This document shows, piece after piece, positions 44,775 through 52,331 of a stretch of DNA of 64,000 nucleotides. Origin of the DNA: Alterinioella nitratireducens (lineage in GTDB: Bacteria > Pseudomonadota > Alphaproteobacteria > Rhodobacterales > Rhodobacteraceae). Within the stretch, counting starts at the first letter, position 1. Every line of letters starts with the position of its first letter. The stretch lies in NCBI RefSeq assembly GCF_013155465.1, contig NZ_JABJVX010000006.1, positions 186,001 to 250,000 of the forward strand, written 5' to 3'. Position numbers and translations under genes: made by a program. Under the pieces are notes generated by a model, which was not told where the DNA came from, made no database searches, and saw nothing but the letters and a program-made list of their open reading frames with translations.

Positions 44775-45175
44775 GACGGGCGCGCCGCCATCAGCCTTTC
44801 CTCTCGCGGCAACAGGACGCGCAACGCCTTGAGCGCCTGGTAGACATTGCCGCCCACGACATGTTCGGTGGCGATGGCCAGCTGCCCACGACTGTCGGGG
44901 TCGGTGAAAACCTGGCTCAATTGCTCGATCCCGCGCAGAAGCTGCATCCGCGCCTCGTCCTCATCGGCGTCCCCTGAAAGAACAAGTTGTGCGATATAGC
45001 AGACCCGTCGGACCGGCGTCGTCACCTCCTCGGGGTGGATGGCGTCGCGCAGGCGCAGGATGTTGGCATTGGGTGTCATGATGGACAGGCGCGACCGCCG
45101 GTCGCCGTTTTCGATCACCGCGCCGTTGATCAGCACGCGCTCCTTCGGGCTGAGTTTCAGGACAAGACCGGTCAT
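44771..45175 (-). CDS. flbT: Flagellin translation regulator FlbT
   Basis: This 134-residue protein starts MTGLVLKLSPKERVLINGAV, the FlbT N-terminus. In Caulobacter FlbT binds flagellin mRNA and represses or destabilises it until the hook is complete. It is located directly downstream of flaF with an ATGA overlap, behind the flagellin gene it would regulate. Confidence 0.93.
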   Translation of the reverse strand: MTGLVLKLSPKERVLINGAVIENGDRRSRLSIMTPNANILRLRDAIHPEEVTTPVRRVCYIAQLVLSGDADEDEARMQLLRGIEQLSQVFTDPDSRGQLAIATEHVVGGNVYQALKALRVLLPREERLMAARPS

Positions 45176-45546
45176 GCTGCCTGCGCCTCCCCTCGCAACC
45201 CGCGCATGACGGCGGTGTTGATCTCGATCAGCGGCGCGAAGGGCAGACCGTCCTTCAGCGCCTTGCGGCTGTGTTGCAGGGTGAATTCGGCCAGGTAGAA
45301 GATCTGCGCGCGCAGGGGTTGCGGCAGGGCGTTCTCGGCATCGGCCACGTTGGCGGCCATCAGCGTCCAGAGCCTGCGATTGTCATGCAGGGCGGCGGCG
45401 CGGGCGGCCATGCTGGCCTCGGGTCCGGCGGCGCGCGAAAGCTGCGCGGTCACCCGTTCAAAGGCGGCATGTTCGGTGCCGCGTTCGGTCTTCACGGCGG
45501 AATTGACGGAGGCGTAGGCCGATTGGGCCAGGAATGAGGATGTCAC
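45172..45546 (-). CDS. flaF: Flagellin synthesis regulator FlaF
   Basis: This 124-residue protein has the FlaF segment DNRRLWTLMAANVADAENALP and the C-terminal LAEFTLQHSRKALKDGLPFAPLIEIN region. The start is the GTG at 45546 with AAGGA upstream. FlaF promotes flagellin export or translation, in opposition to FlbT. It lies 87 bases after the flagellin stop, beyond a strong hairpin. Confidence 0.9.
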   Translation of the reverse strand: MTSSFLAQSAYASVNSAVKTERGTEHAAFERVTAQLSRAAGPEASMAARAAALHDNRRLWTLMAANVADAENALPQPLRAQIFYLAEFTLQHSRKALKDGLPFAPLIEINTAVMRGLRGEAQAA

Positions 45547-45598
45547 GGCGAGGGGGTCCTTCCGATGGGGGTCAGGTCAGGGGCACGGATGCGAAATC

Positions 45599-45624
45599 CG
45601 GGCCGGGGATCATGCCCCGGCCCG
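45599..45624 (-). terminator. Hairpin after the flagellin gene
   Basis: CGGGCCGGGG and CCCCGGCCCG form a perfect 10-bp stem with a 6-base loop, 10 bases past the flagellin stop. On the minus strand only a short ATTT follows, so it may be a partial terminator or a message-stabilising end. That would make flagellin far more abundant than the downstream flaF-flbT products. Confidence 0.65.
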
Positions 45625-45633
45625 AACCCGGCC

Positions 45634-47169
45634 TTACCGGAAGAGAGAGAGGATCGACTGCGGCGCCTGGTTGGCAATCGACAGCGATTGCGTCGCCAGC
45701 TGCTGCTGAACCTGAAGCGCCTGCAACTTGGCCGAGGCTTCCTCCATATTGGCGTCGACCAGCGTGCCGATCCCCGCCTTCAGCGAATCGACCAGGGAAT
45801 CGATGAAGTTGGTCTGGGTCTCGATCCGGCCCTGCGCCGAGCCGAAGGAGGCCGCCGCGTCGATCGAGTTCTGGATCAGCGTTTCCACGTTATCCAGCGC
45901 CGAATCGGCCCCGGCATCGCTGGTCACGTCGATATTGTCGAGACCGAAGAGCCCGCCCGAGGCAGTGCCGCCCGCCTGACCGTTATCGGTCAGCGTCATG
46001 GTCGCACCCGCCGTGGCGTCACTGCCGTCATAATCGACCAGCACGTTCCAGCCATCCGTGGCGTTACCCGTGACCTTGGTGGTCACACCGGTTTCGCCGC
46101 CTGCATCCACCGCGGTCTTCAACCCGCGCGCCACGTCCTCCATGGTCTCGCCCTTGCCCGCGACATAGTCGTAGTCGTTGCCGTTGACGGAGATGCGGTA
46201 GCTGTCGCCATCGTTGACGGTGGCCTGGGTGTCCAGCGCAACCGCTTCGGCGCGATAGGTCAGGTTGGTGGTGTCGGAGCCCGTTGCCGCGACAGCGGAG
46301 TCGCCGGTGCCGGCATTGGCCATCGCGACTGTATCGGTGCCGCCCGAGTTCCAGCCGACGGTGAATTCCTCGAAGGAGTTGGTGTTCGACAGGGTCAGGA
46401 CGCCCGATCCGTTCGAGGACGCGGTGATCCCGGTCAGGCCGAGCGCGTTGATCTGCCCCTCGGCATTATCGATCATCGTTGCCGCATCGGTATCGAAGGC
46501 CACCGTGACGGTCGAGCCATTGATCGAAAGTTCCAGCGAATCGGCGCCGGAGGTGTTGGCATAGGTCAGCGCCACGGAATTGGCCGCCGCGGTGCTGTCG
46601 ATGCTGCCTGCCGCCGCCGTGATGTTGGTCGCCAGCGACGCGCCGCTGCCATAGACGCCCGCCGTGGCCGTCAGGTCCTGGCGGTTCACCGTGATATTGC
46701 TGGCCGAGACCGAGCCGTTCTCCGACCGGTCCAGCGAGGACAGGATGTTCACGTCATCGGTGCCCTTGACGAGGTTCAGCCCGTTGAATTGCGCCGCACC
46801 GACGACCGAGTTGATCTGGTCGCGCAGCGCGTCGATATCGGTCTGGATCTTGGCGCGGTCGACGTTCTCTTCCTGCGCGGCGACGATCTTGCCCTTGATG
46901 TCGGTCAGGAGGTCGGTGACCGTTTCGGACGCGTTGCGCGCGACCGCCACGGTCGATTCACCCAAGGAGAGGCTCTCCGAGATACCCTTGAAGCCTTTCA
47001 CATCGGACTCCATCACTTTGGAAATCGCCCAGACGGCGGAATTGTCCTTGGCCGAATCGACACGCTTGCCGGTGGAAATCTCCGTCTGGGTCTTGTTGAG
47101 ATCGGTGTTGACGCTTTTCAACGTCTGCAGCGCGACCATGGCGCTGGTGTTGGTCAGAATACTGGACAT
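45634..47169 (-). CDS. fliC: Flagellin
   Basis: This 511-residue filament protein starts at the ATG at 47169 (MSSILTNTSAMVALQTL) with AAGGAAG upstream. The N-terminal D0/D1 part includes STGKRVDSAKDNSAVWAIS, and the C-terminal part ends ATQSLSIANQAPQSILSLFR. The central 240 residues form a Thr/Ser/Asp-rich variable region with few lysines. Only one flagellin is in the window, and its alphaproteobacterial name may be flaA. A CtrA-like box lies 160 bases upstream. Confidence 0.95.
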   Translation of the reverse strand: MSSILTNTSAMVALQTLKSVNTDLNKTQTEISTGKRVDSAKDNSAVWAISKVMESDVKGFKGISESLSLGESTVAVARNASETVTDLLTDIKGKIVAAQEENVDRAKIQTDIDALRDQINSVVGAAQFNGLNLVKGTDDVNILSSLDRSENGSVSASNITVNRQDLTATAGVYGSGASLATNITAAAGSIDSTAAANSVALTYANTSGADSLELSINGSTVTVAFDTDAATMIDNAEGQINALGLTGITASSNGSGVLTLSNTNSFEEFTVGWNSGGTDTVAMANAGTGDSAVAATGSDTTNLTYRAEAVALDTQATVNDGDSYRISVNGNDYDYVAGKGETMEDVARGLKTAVDAGGETGVTTKVTGNATDGWNVLVDYDGSDATAGATMTLTDNGQAGGTASGGLFGLDNIDVTSDAGADSALDNVETLIQNSIDAAASFGSAQGRIETQTNFIDSLVDSLKAGIGTLVDANMEEASAKLQALQVQQQLATQSLSIANQAPQSILSLFR

Positions 47170-47330
47170 GGAGTGCCCTTCCTTCAAGTTGCCGGGCGCA
47201 GGTTCCGCGCCCATTGATCCGACCTGCTTTCGCAGGCTCACTCGAAACGTCCTTCTGACGCCTGTAACGTCCTCGTTCGGTCCGTCACGCCACCTGGGTC
47301 AGGTGCAGGGTCACACTGGTTCGGAAAGCT

Positions 47331-47345
47331 CTAACAACCCCCTAA
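47331..47345 (-). promoter_or_regulatory. CtrA-like gapped box upstream of flagellin
   Basis: On the minus strand this reads TTAG-N7-TTAG, two mismatches from TTAA-N7-TTAA, one in each half. It lies in the 221-base leader between flgN and the flagellin ATG, leaving room for a long 5' leader where FlbT could act. Confidence 0.4.
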
Positions 47346-47390
47346 GGAAAAAATGGTTTTTCCCGTGGATTTTAGCGAAAGTCGCGGGGC

Positions 47391-47732
47391 TCAGCTGCGC
47401 CGTTCGAAACGCGGGCGGGTGCCGCCGATCCGGTCCGCGCGCCCCAGGCTGTCATAGCTGGTAAAGCCGCGCCCGCCCTGTCGTGCCGTGCGCGCATCCT
47501 GCACGCCGCGCAGCGCCGCCTGCAAAAGCTGCCCCTGCCGCGCGGCGCGTGTCTTGATCCGGTCCAGGCGACCGACCTGCGCCCTGTCGGGCGGATGCGC
47601 GGCGAGGGCGGCAAGCGCGCCGGTCAACCGGGCCTCGATCTCGGCCAGGCCGTCGAAGGCACCCGCAATGATCCTGGCGCCCTGCTCCTCCAGCGCGGTC
47701 TCGAGCGTCTCGAGCGGATCGGCGCGCATCAT
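47391..47732 (-). CDS. FlgN-like chaperone / flagellar protein
   Basis: This 113-residue protein is largely helical: LETLETALEEQGARIIAGAFDGL, IEARLTGALAALAAHPP and VGRLDRIKTRAARQGQLLQAAL. The size and C-terminal disordered tail fit FlgN-type export chaperones for FlgK and FlgL. The ATG overlaps the stop of the FlgJ-like gene (ATGA). Conservation is weak, so the assignment rests on helical pattern and position. Confidence 0.6.
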   Translation of the reverse strand: MMRADPLETLETALEEQGARIIAGAFDGLAEIEARLTGALAALAAHPPDRAQVGRLDRIKTRAARQGQLLQAALRGVQDARTARQGGRGFTSYDSLGRADRIGGTRPRFERRS

Positions 47733-48016
47733 GGCCCGCCGCCTTCGCGCGCGACCAGTGCCTGAAAAAGCGATTCGGCCAGGCCGATGCCGCCGCCCTG
47801 GGCCATCGCGCGGGCCTGTTCATTGCGCAGGAAAGACGAAAACTGTTCCTCCCCCACGCCACCGCCGAACGTATCGCGCGCGGCCCCCGCGCCCGCATGG
47901 CGCAGCATCTCGGCCAGGAAAGATGCCTCCAGATCCTGCGCGACCTGGCGCAACTGCGCGGTTCGCTCAGGGGTGGGGGGCGGTCCGGCGGCGACGGATT
48001 GTGCAATCTCGGTCAC
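47729..48016 (-). CDS. flgJ: Rod-binding protein, FlgJ N-terminal domain type
   Basis: This 95-residue protein contains only the rod-binding domain: VAQDLEASFLAEMLRHAGAG, then GEEQFSSFLRNEQARAMAQGGGIGLAESLF. The peptidoglycan-hydrolase half of enterobacterial FlgJ is absent, as is usual in alphaproteobacteria (CheL-like). The start is the GTG at 48016 with GAGGTTTC upstream. It acts as a rod cap or scaffold. Confidence 0.85.
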   Translation of the reverse strand: MTEIAQSVAAGPPPTPERTAQLRQVAQDLEASFLAEMLRHAGAGAARDTFGGGVGEEQFSSFLRNEQARAMAQGGGIGLAESLFQALVAREGGGP

Positions 48017-48057
48017 GGGGAAACCTCCTCAAGTTGAAGCGATTATCCGTCGCGGTC

Positions 48058-48072
48058 GTAAAGATTTGGTAA
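48058..48072 (+). promoter_or_regulatory. Weak CtrA-like gapped box upstream of fliK
   Basis: GTAA-N7-GTAA is two mismatches from the CtrA consensus. It lies between the divergent flgJ-like gene and fliK, 56 bases before the fliK ATG. Its spacer resembles that of the box at 29103 (both contain GATTTG). Confidence 0.3.
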
Positions 48073-48127
48073 GCTATCTGATCAATTCTGCCCCGGAGTT
48101 CTGGAAGAAGTCTGGATTTGAGACCGC

Positions 48128-50218
48128 ATGACAGCCGGCATTGTCCCCCTGCCCCAATTTCCGTTCCTGTCGGCCCCCGGCCCGTCGGGCACCGTGCCGC
48201 CCGTCCTGTCCGATGGGGCGTTCCTGTCATTCCTGCTGCCTGATCGCTCCGACCGCATTCAGCCGTCCGGTCTGATGATCACGGACCAGCCGCCCCCCCC
48301 GGTCTCCGAGCGCGCGCTGCCGATCCCGACTGCCGGATCGGCGGAGGTGAGCCCCGGTTCGGTCGACTTGCCGGGTCAGGCGCCACTTGCCCCCCTATCA
48401 ATTCCGTCGGCCAGCCAGTCACTGGCCGGGACCGCGCCGGATGCCGACCTGCTGACCGAAGCGCCCGGGATAGATACGCCGCCCCCACAACAGCCGCGTC
48501 GGCAGACAAGTATTGCCTTTAAGGACGAACCAGACCATCCCGCGCCGCAACAGCCTGCCCCGATGCCAGCGGGGCAGGAGCATCGCGCCTCGGCACCGGA
48601 ATCCGGACGCGACAGTATCGACAATATCGCGCCTGGTGACGGCCCGTCCGCTCTGCGCCGCGCGGGGAACACGAACGTGCCCCCGTCCCCGACCGCGAGG
48701 ATGATTGAACAGATCCCCGTGCCGGACGCGCGCCATGCCGCCCTTCCTAATGAAGAGGTCCGGCAAATGCCCCCGGCAGACGAATCGCTCCCGTCCGGGT
48801 CGGGTCCGACACCTTCAGCCACGACCAAGGGGATGGCCGATGCTGTCACGGCACGCGACATAGCTGTCGATACGGCGGCTTACACCGCCCTGCCGCCAGG
48901 CCCCGACGGGTCACCGCGCGCCATGACACAGCAGGCAGACGCCCCCCTGCCGCGCGCCACACGGTCGGGCGAGGCCCCCGCCGCGACCCATCCCTTTGCA
49001 CTGTCACGCGATCCCCTCGCAACAGCCTCGGCCCCTGTTCAACCCGTCACACACGCGGCATTGTCCCCGACCGGCACCATAACGGCGACGTCCCCTCCGC
49101 ATCCATCTGACTTGGCGATCAAACCTGCCCTGGCTCCGGGGGCGCTCCCCGCCGCCGCTGACAATTCGTTCGCACGATCCGCGCCAGATGGAACCGACGT
49201 CTTGCCGCCGCCACAGCCGCGCGCGGGCGCGCAACCCGTTCAAGGTCATAAGCCCTTCACGCCTGTCCGGTCAGTGCCACCCGATCCCCTTGCCGCAGGC
49301 CCTTCTGCGGCACCGGCCCCAGAAAGGAGTCTGCCGGGGGCCGCATCGCTCCCGGCTGCGATTTCCGCCGAGGTGCCCACCCCGGTCGTGGCCCCGGCGA
49401 TGCGCGGCTCCCAGACCCTTGCCGCTACACCCGAGCCGTTCCGGCAAGCCATCCCGCCCGTCGCGACGGACGGTCCGAAACCTGGTCCTACAGGCGCCAC
49501 CCAGGTACCGCGCCCTCAGACGCAGCCCCTGCCAATGGCACCCGGCGCATCGTCAGGACCGGATCGCGACCTCCCGCCCCCGGCGACACCCGCGCCGGTT
49601 ATGGCCTCGGTGACGGCGTCGGCGCGGGCCGCGTCGCCCCCGATCCAGCTGCAAGCGGTCGGGGCACAGGACGCGCCCCTTCCCCCATCGCCCCCCCCCG
49701 CGCTCAGCCTGTCGGCATCGGTCGATCCCGTGGAGATCAGCACTCTGTTCTCAACCCCGGTGTCGGAACTGCCCGACATGCCGACAGCGACCTCACAGGC
49801 GCCGACCGCCACGCCCCTGCCCACGCGAGCAGAGCAGGTCGCGGCCCAGGTGGCCGCCGCTCTCTCCGGGTCCACCGCTGCACCGGATCGCAATGGACCG
49901 CTGGAAATCGCCCTCGATCCGCCGGAGCTTGGCAAGCTGCGCATCTCGGTCAGTCAGGGCGATGACGGTCTGTTTCTGGCGGTGACGGTGGACCGGCCCG
50001 AAACACTGGACCTGATGCGCCGCCACGCGGGCCTCCTGACGCAGGAGTTCCAGCGCCAGGGGTTGGAGCATTCCGGCTTCAGCTTCACAGGCCGGGGCGG
50101 CGGTGAGGCCAATCACGGCACTGGTTCCGGCCCGCCTGAGCGGGCCGTTTCGGACACCCCCGGCCTGTCCACCGCCACGCCCCCCCTCGCGGCCACCGGC
50201 CTCGATATCCGCATCTGA
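48128..50218 (+). CDS. fliK: Flagellar hook-length control protein FliK
   Basis: This 696-residue exported ruler protein has residues 1-570 rich in Pro, Ala, Ser and Thr and of low complexity. The conserved C-terminal switch domain (about 585-665) includes PLEIALDPPELGKLRISVSQ and LDLMRRHAGLLTQEFQRQG. It contacts FlhB to stop hook growth. It is followed after 14 bases by flgD. Confidence 0.9.
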   Translation: MTAGIVPLPQFPFLSAPGPSGTVPPVLSDGAFLSFLLPDRSDRIQPSGLMITDQPPPPVSERALPIPTAGSAEVSPGSVDLPGQAPLAPLSIPSASQSLAGTAPDADLLTEAPGIDTPPPQQPRRQTSIAFKDEPDHPAPQQPAPMPAGQEHRASAPESGRDSIDNIAPGDGPSALRRAGNTNVPPSPTARMIEQIPVPDARHAALPNEEVRQMPPADESLPSGSGPTPSATTKGMADAVTARDIAVDTAAYTALPPGPDGSPRAMTQQADAPLPRATRSGEAPAATHPFALSRDPLATASAPVQPVTHAALSPTGTITATSPPHPSDLAIKPALAPGALPAAADNSFARSAPDGTDVLPPPQPRAGAQPVQGHKPFTPVRSVPPDPLAAGPSAAPAPERSLPGAASLPAAISAEVPTPVVAPAMRGSQTLAATPEPFRQAIPPVATDGPKPGPTGATQVPRPQTQPLPMAPGASSGPDRDLPPPATPAPVMASVTASARAASPPIQLQAVGAQDAPLPPSPPPALSLSASVDPVEISTLFSTPVSELPDMPTATSQAPTATPLPTRAEQVAAQVAAALSGSTAAPDRNGPLEIALDPPELGKLRISVSQGDDGLFLAVTVDRPETLDLMRRHAGLLTQEFQRQGLEHSGFSFTGRGGGEANHGTGSGPPERAVSDTPGLSTATPPLAATGLDIRI

Positions 50219-50232
50219 AGGAGACCCAGCAA

Positions 50233-50886
50233 ATGGAGATCACCCCCGCATCCACACCAGCCACCGCCCGCGCGGGCAGCACCGGTCAAACCATGATCAA
50301 CTCGGATTTCCAGACCTTCCTGACCATGCTGACGACGCAGATGCAGAACCAGGATCCGCTGAACCCGATGGACTCGACCGAGTTTGCCTCGCAGCTTGCC
50401 ACCTTTTCCGGGGTGGAACAGCAGGTGCGCACCAATGACCTGCTGACCGGCCTCAGCCAGAGCATGGCGCAGGGGGGTATGAGCCAGGTCGCGAACTGGA
50501 TCGGAATGGACGCCCGCGCCGAGATGCCGATGGCCTTCCAGGGCGAGCCGCTGACTCTCTATGCCCCCGGCCACCCGCTGGCCGACCGGATGGAACTGAT
50601 CGTCACCGACGGGGCTGGCAACGAGATGCAGCGCCTGCGCGTCCCGACCAGCGAGACGCCTTTCGAATGGGCCGGAGTCACCACCGATGGCAGCCCCCTG
50701 CCGCAGGCGGTCTATGGCTTCCATGTCGAATACTTCAGCGAGGATGAGCCGATCGGCGTCCAGCCCGCGCAAGGCTACGCCACGATCGAAGAGGCGCAGA
50801 TCGTGGATGGCGAGGTCTGGCTGTCGATGCCGGGCGGCGTACAGGTGCGATCGGCGCTGGTCGAGGCGATGCGCGAGGCCGCCTGA
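50233..50886 (+). CDS. flgD: Flagellar hook assembly protein FlgD
   Basis: This 217-residue hook cap has the N-terminal FlgD signature FQTFLTMLTTQMQNQDPLNPMD and EFASQLATFSGVEQQ. The middle is a FlgD-type Ig/tudor region (GVTTDGSPLPQAVYGFHVEYF). It closes the flagellar cluster on the plus strand and is convergent with the protease gene, 46 bases away. Confidence 0.95.
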   Translation: MEITPASTPATARAGSTGQTMINSDFQTFLTMLTTQMQNQDPLNPMDSTEFASQLATFSGVEQQVRTNDLLTGLSQSMAQGGMSQVANWIGMDARAEMPMAFQGEPLTLYAPGHPLADRMELIVTDGAGNEMQRLRVPTSETPFEWAGVTTDGSPLPQAVYGFHVEYFSEDEPIGVQPAQGYATIEEAQIVDGEVWLSMPGGVQVRSALVEAMREAA

Positions 50887-50891
50887 GGCAA

Positions 50892-50916
50892 GGGCGGACA
50901 GGCGCGATGCCCGCCC
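50892..50916. terminator. Candidate bidirectional hairpin between flgD and the protease gene
   Basis: GGGCGG and CCGCCC form a 6-bp stem with a 13-base loop between two convergent stop codons, followed by CTGTTTC on the plus strand. The T run is short, so this is a weak terminator call. Confidence 0.4.
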
Positions 50917-50932
50917 CTGTTTCTATCCGCGT

Positions 50933-52270
50933 CTACTTGGTCGGATCGGGCGCGGTACCGCCCTGCCCGCCACCGCCGCCACCGATGATCAGTTCCGCCT
51001 GCGGATAGCCGACCTCATCCGAGGGGGCTGTGGTGCCGACATAGATGTCATACTGACCCTGCAACGGGCTGCCCCAGGTGATGTTGGGCTGCAACTCGCC
51101 CGCGCTGTCATCGTCGCAATACCAGCGCCCGTCCGGCGCGTTGATCAGCAGCGTGGTGTCGAACTGGCTGGTTACCTCGAAGCTCAGCGGTGCGCCACTG
51201 CCCTGGTATTGCACCCGGAAATCCGGCGCTTCCGCGACGTGCCCGACGCAGCCCTGTCCGGCGGAAGAGGCCAGCAGGCTGCCCCCCGCCAGCAATTGCT
51301 GACGGTGCGGATCGGGCTGGAACCCGGCGGAAAGCTGCACGAAACCGAAGGTCGGCGGCAGGGTGTAATCGGGCTCGCTCGCGCGCAGATCGACCTGCGG
51401 CGTCTCGCCCGCCATGGTGGCGTTGATCCAGTCGGTATAGGCCGACACGCGGGTATAGGTGCCGTAATGGTCACCGTCCTGGTGGCAATAGGTGCCGCCC
51501 GAGACCAGCCCGACCTGCACATAGCCTTGCGCATCATAGGCATGCAGCGGCCCGCCGCTGTCGCCCCGGCAGGCATCGGCCACCGCCTCGCGGAAGCCCG
51601 CGCAGATGATGGTATCGTCGGCGGAGGGATCGCAAAGACTGTTCTGCACGATGGGCACCGCCGCCCCCAACAGAACCTCGGAGGTGTCCCATAGTGACGG
51701 GGCCGAGGTGCTGCCGCGTTCCTCGACCGTCAGCGGACCGCGCCCGCGCGCGATATGCGGCGGCGGGGTCAGGCCCCATCCGATGATCACCGATTGCCCG
51801 CCCGGTGCCTCGACCGTCGCCGCCGTGGGCGCCTGCGACAGGCGCACCGGCGTCACCGCCATCGGGCGCGCCATCTCCAACAGCGCGATGTCGTTGATGC
51901 CGACGCCCTGATACCCGGCATGGACATAGATCCGGTCCACGTCATAGGCGATTCCGCCGCCCGACAGGCTGGAGGAGTTGGCGTAGACTTCCAGCCCCAT
52001 CGGGTTGTTGGGCGGTTCCGTATCGACGCAATGCGCCGCCGTCAGAACCCACCGATCCGCGATCACTGTCGCGCCGCAGAAATGGCCGTCGAACCGGCTG
52101 CGCGCATTGGCCCGGTTGAGGGACACCATCCAGGGAAAATCCCCGATCGAGACGGGACAGCCGCCCATCACCCGGTCGCCCGAACAGAACTCCTGCGCCT
52201 CGGCCCGACCCGCAAAAAAGGTCCAGGACGCCAGAACAAGGGCCCCAACCGCAATTGCTTTTGTAAACAT
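50933..52270 (-). CDS. Secreted trypsin-like serine protease with C-terminal beta domain
   Basis: This 445-residue protein starts at the ATG at 52270, with GGGAGG nine bases upstream. The signal peptide is residues 1-25, ending AEA. The S1A catalytic triad is His80 (LTAAHC), Asp127 (NDIALLEM) and Ser238 (GDSGGP). Asp232, six before the serine, predicts cleavage after Arg or Lys. Several cysteines suggest disulfides. Residues about 305-430 form a separate beta-rich domain that is also found at the end of the neighbouring caspase-like protein. A glycine run (GGGGGQGG) and a short tail end it. It is probably exported to the periplasm or outside, co-transcribed with the caspase gene 61 bases upstream. 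Confidence 0.9.
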   Translation of the reverse strand: MFTKAIAVGALVLASWTFFAGRAEAQEFCSGDRVMGGCPVSIGDFPWMVSLNRANARSRFDGHFCGATVIADRWVLTAAHCVDTEPPNNPMGLEVYANSSSLSGGGIAYDVDRIYVHAGYQGVGINDIALLEMARPMAVTPVRLSQAPTAATVEAPGGQSVIIGWGLTPPPHIARGRGPLTVEERGSTSAPSLWDTSEVLLGAAVPIVQNSLCDPSADDTIICAGFREAVADACRGDSGGPLHAYDAQGYVQVGLVSGGTYCHQDGDHYGTYTRVSAYTDWINATMAGETPQVDLRASEPDYTLPPTFGFVQLSAGFQPDPHRQQLLAGGSLLASSAGQGCVGHVAEAPDFRVQYQGSGAPLSFEVTSQFDTTLLINAPDGRWYCDDDSAGELQPNITWGSPLQGQYDIYVGTTAPSDEVGYPQAELIIGGGGGGQGGTAPDPTK

Positions 52271-52331
52271 GTGATTGCACCTCCCAACCAGCATCGACAG
52301 CCGCCAATGCGGCCCTGTAATCTCGAAACCC

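Noticed and set aside
45565-47217. 550-residue open frame antisense to flagellin
   Set aside because: Codon-bias shadow. The flagellin ends are unmistakable on the other strand.
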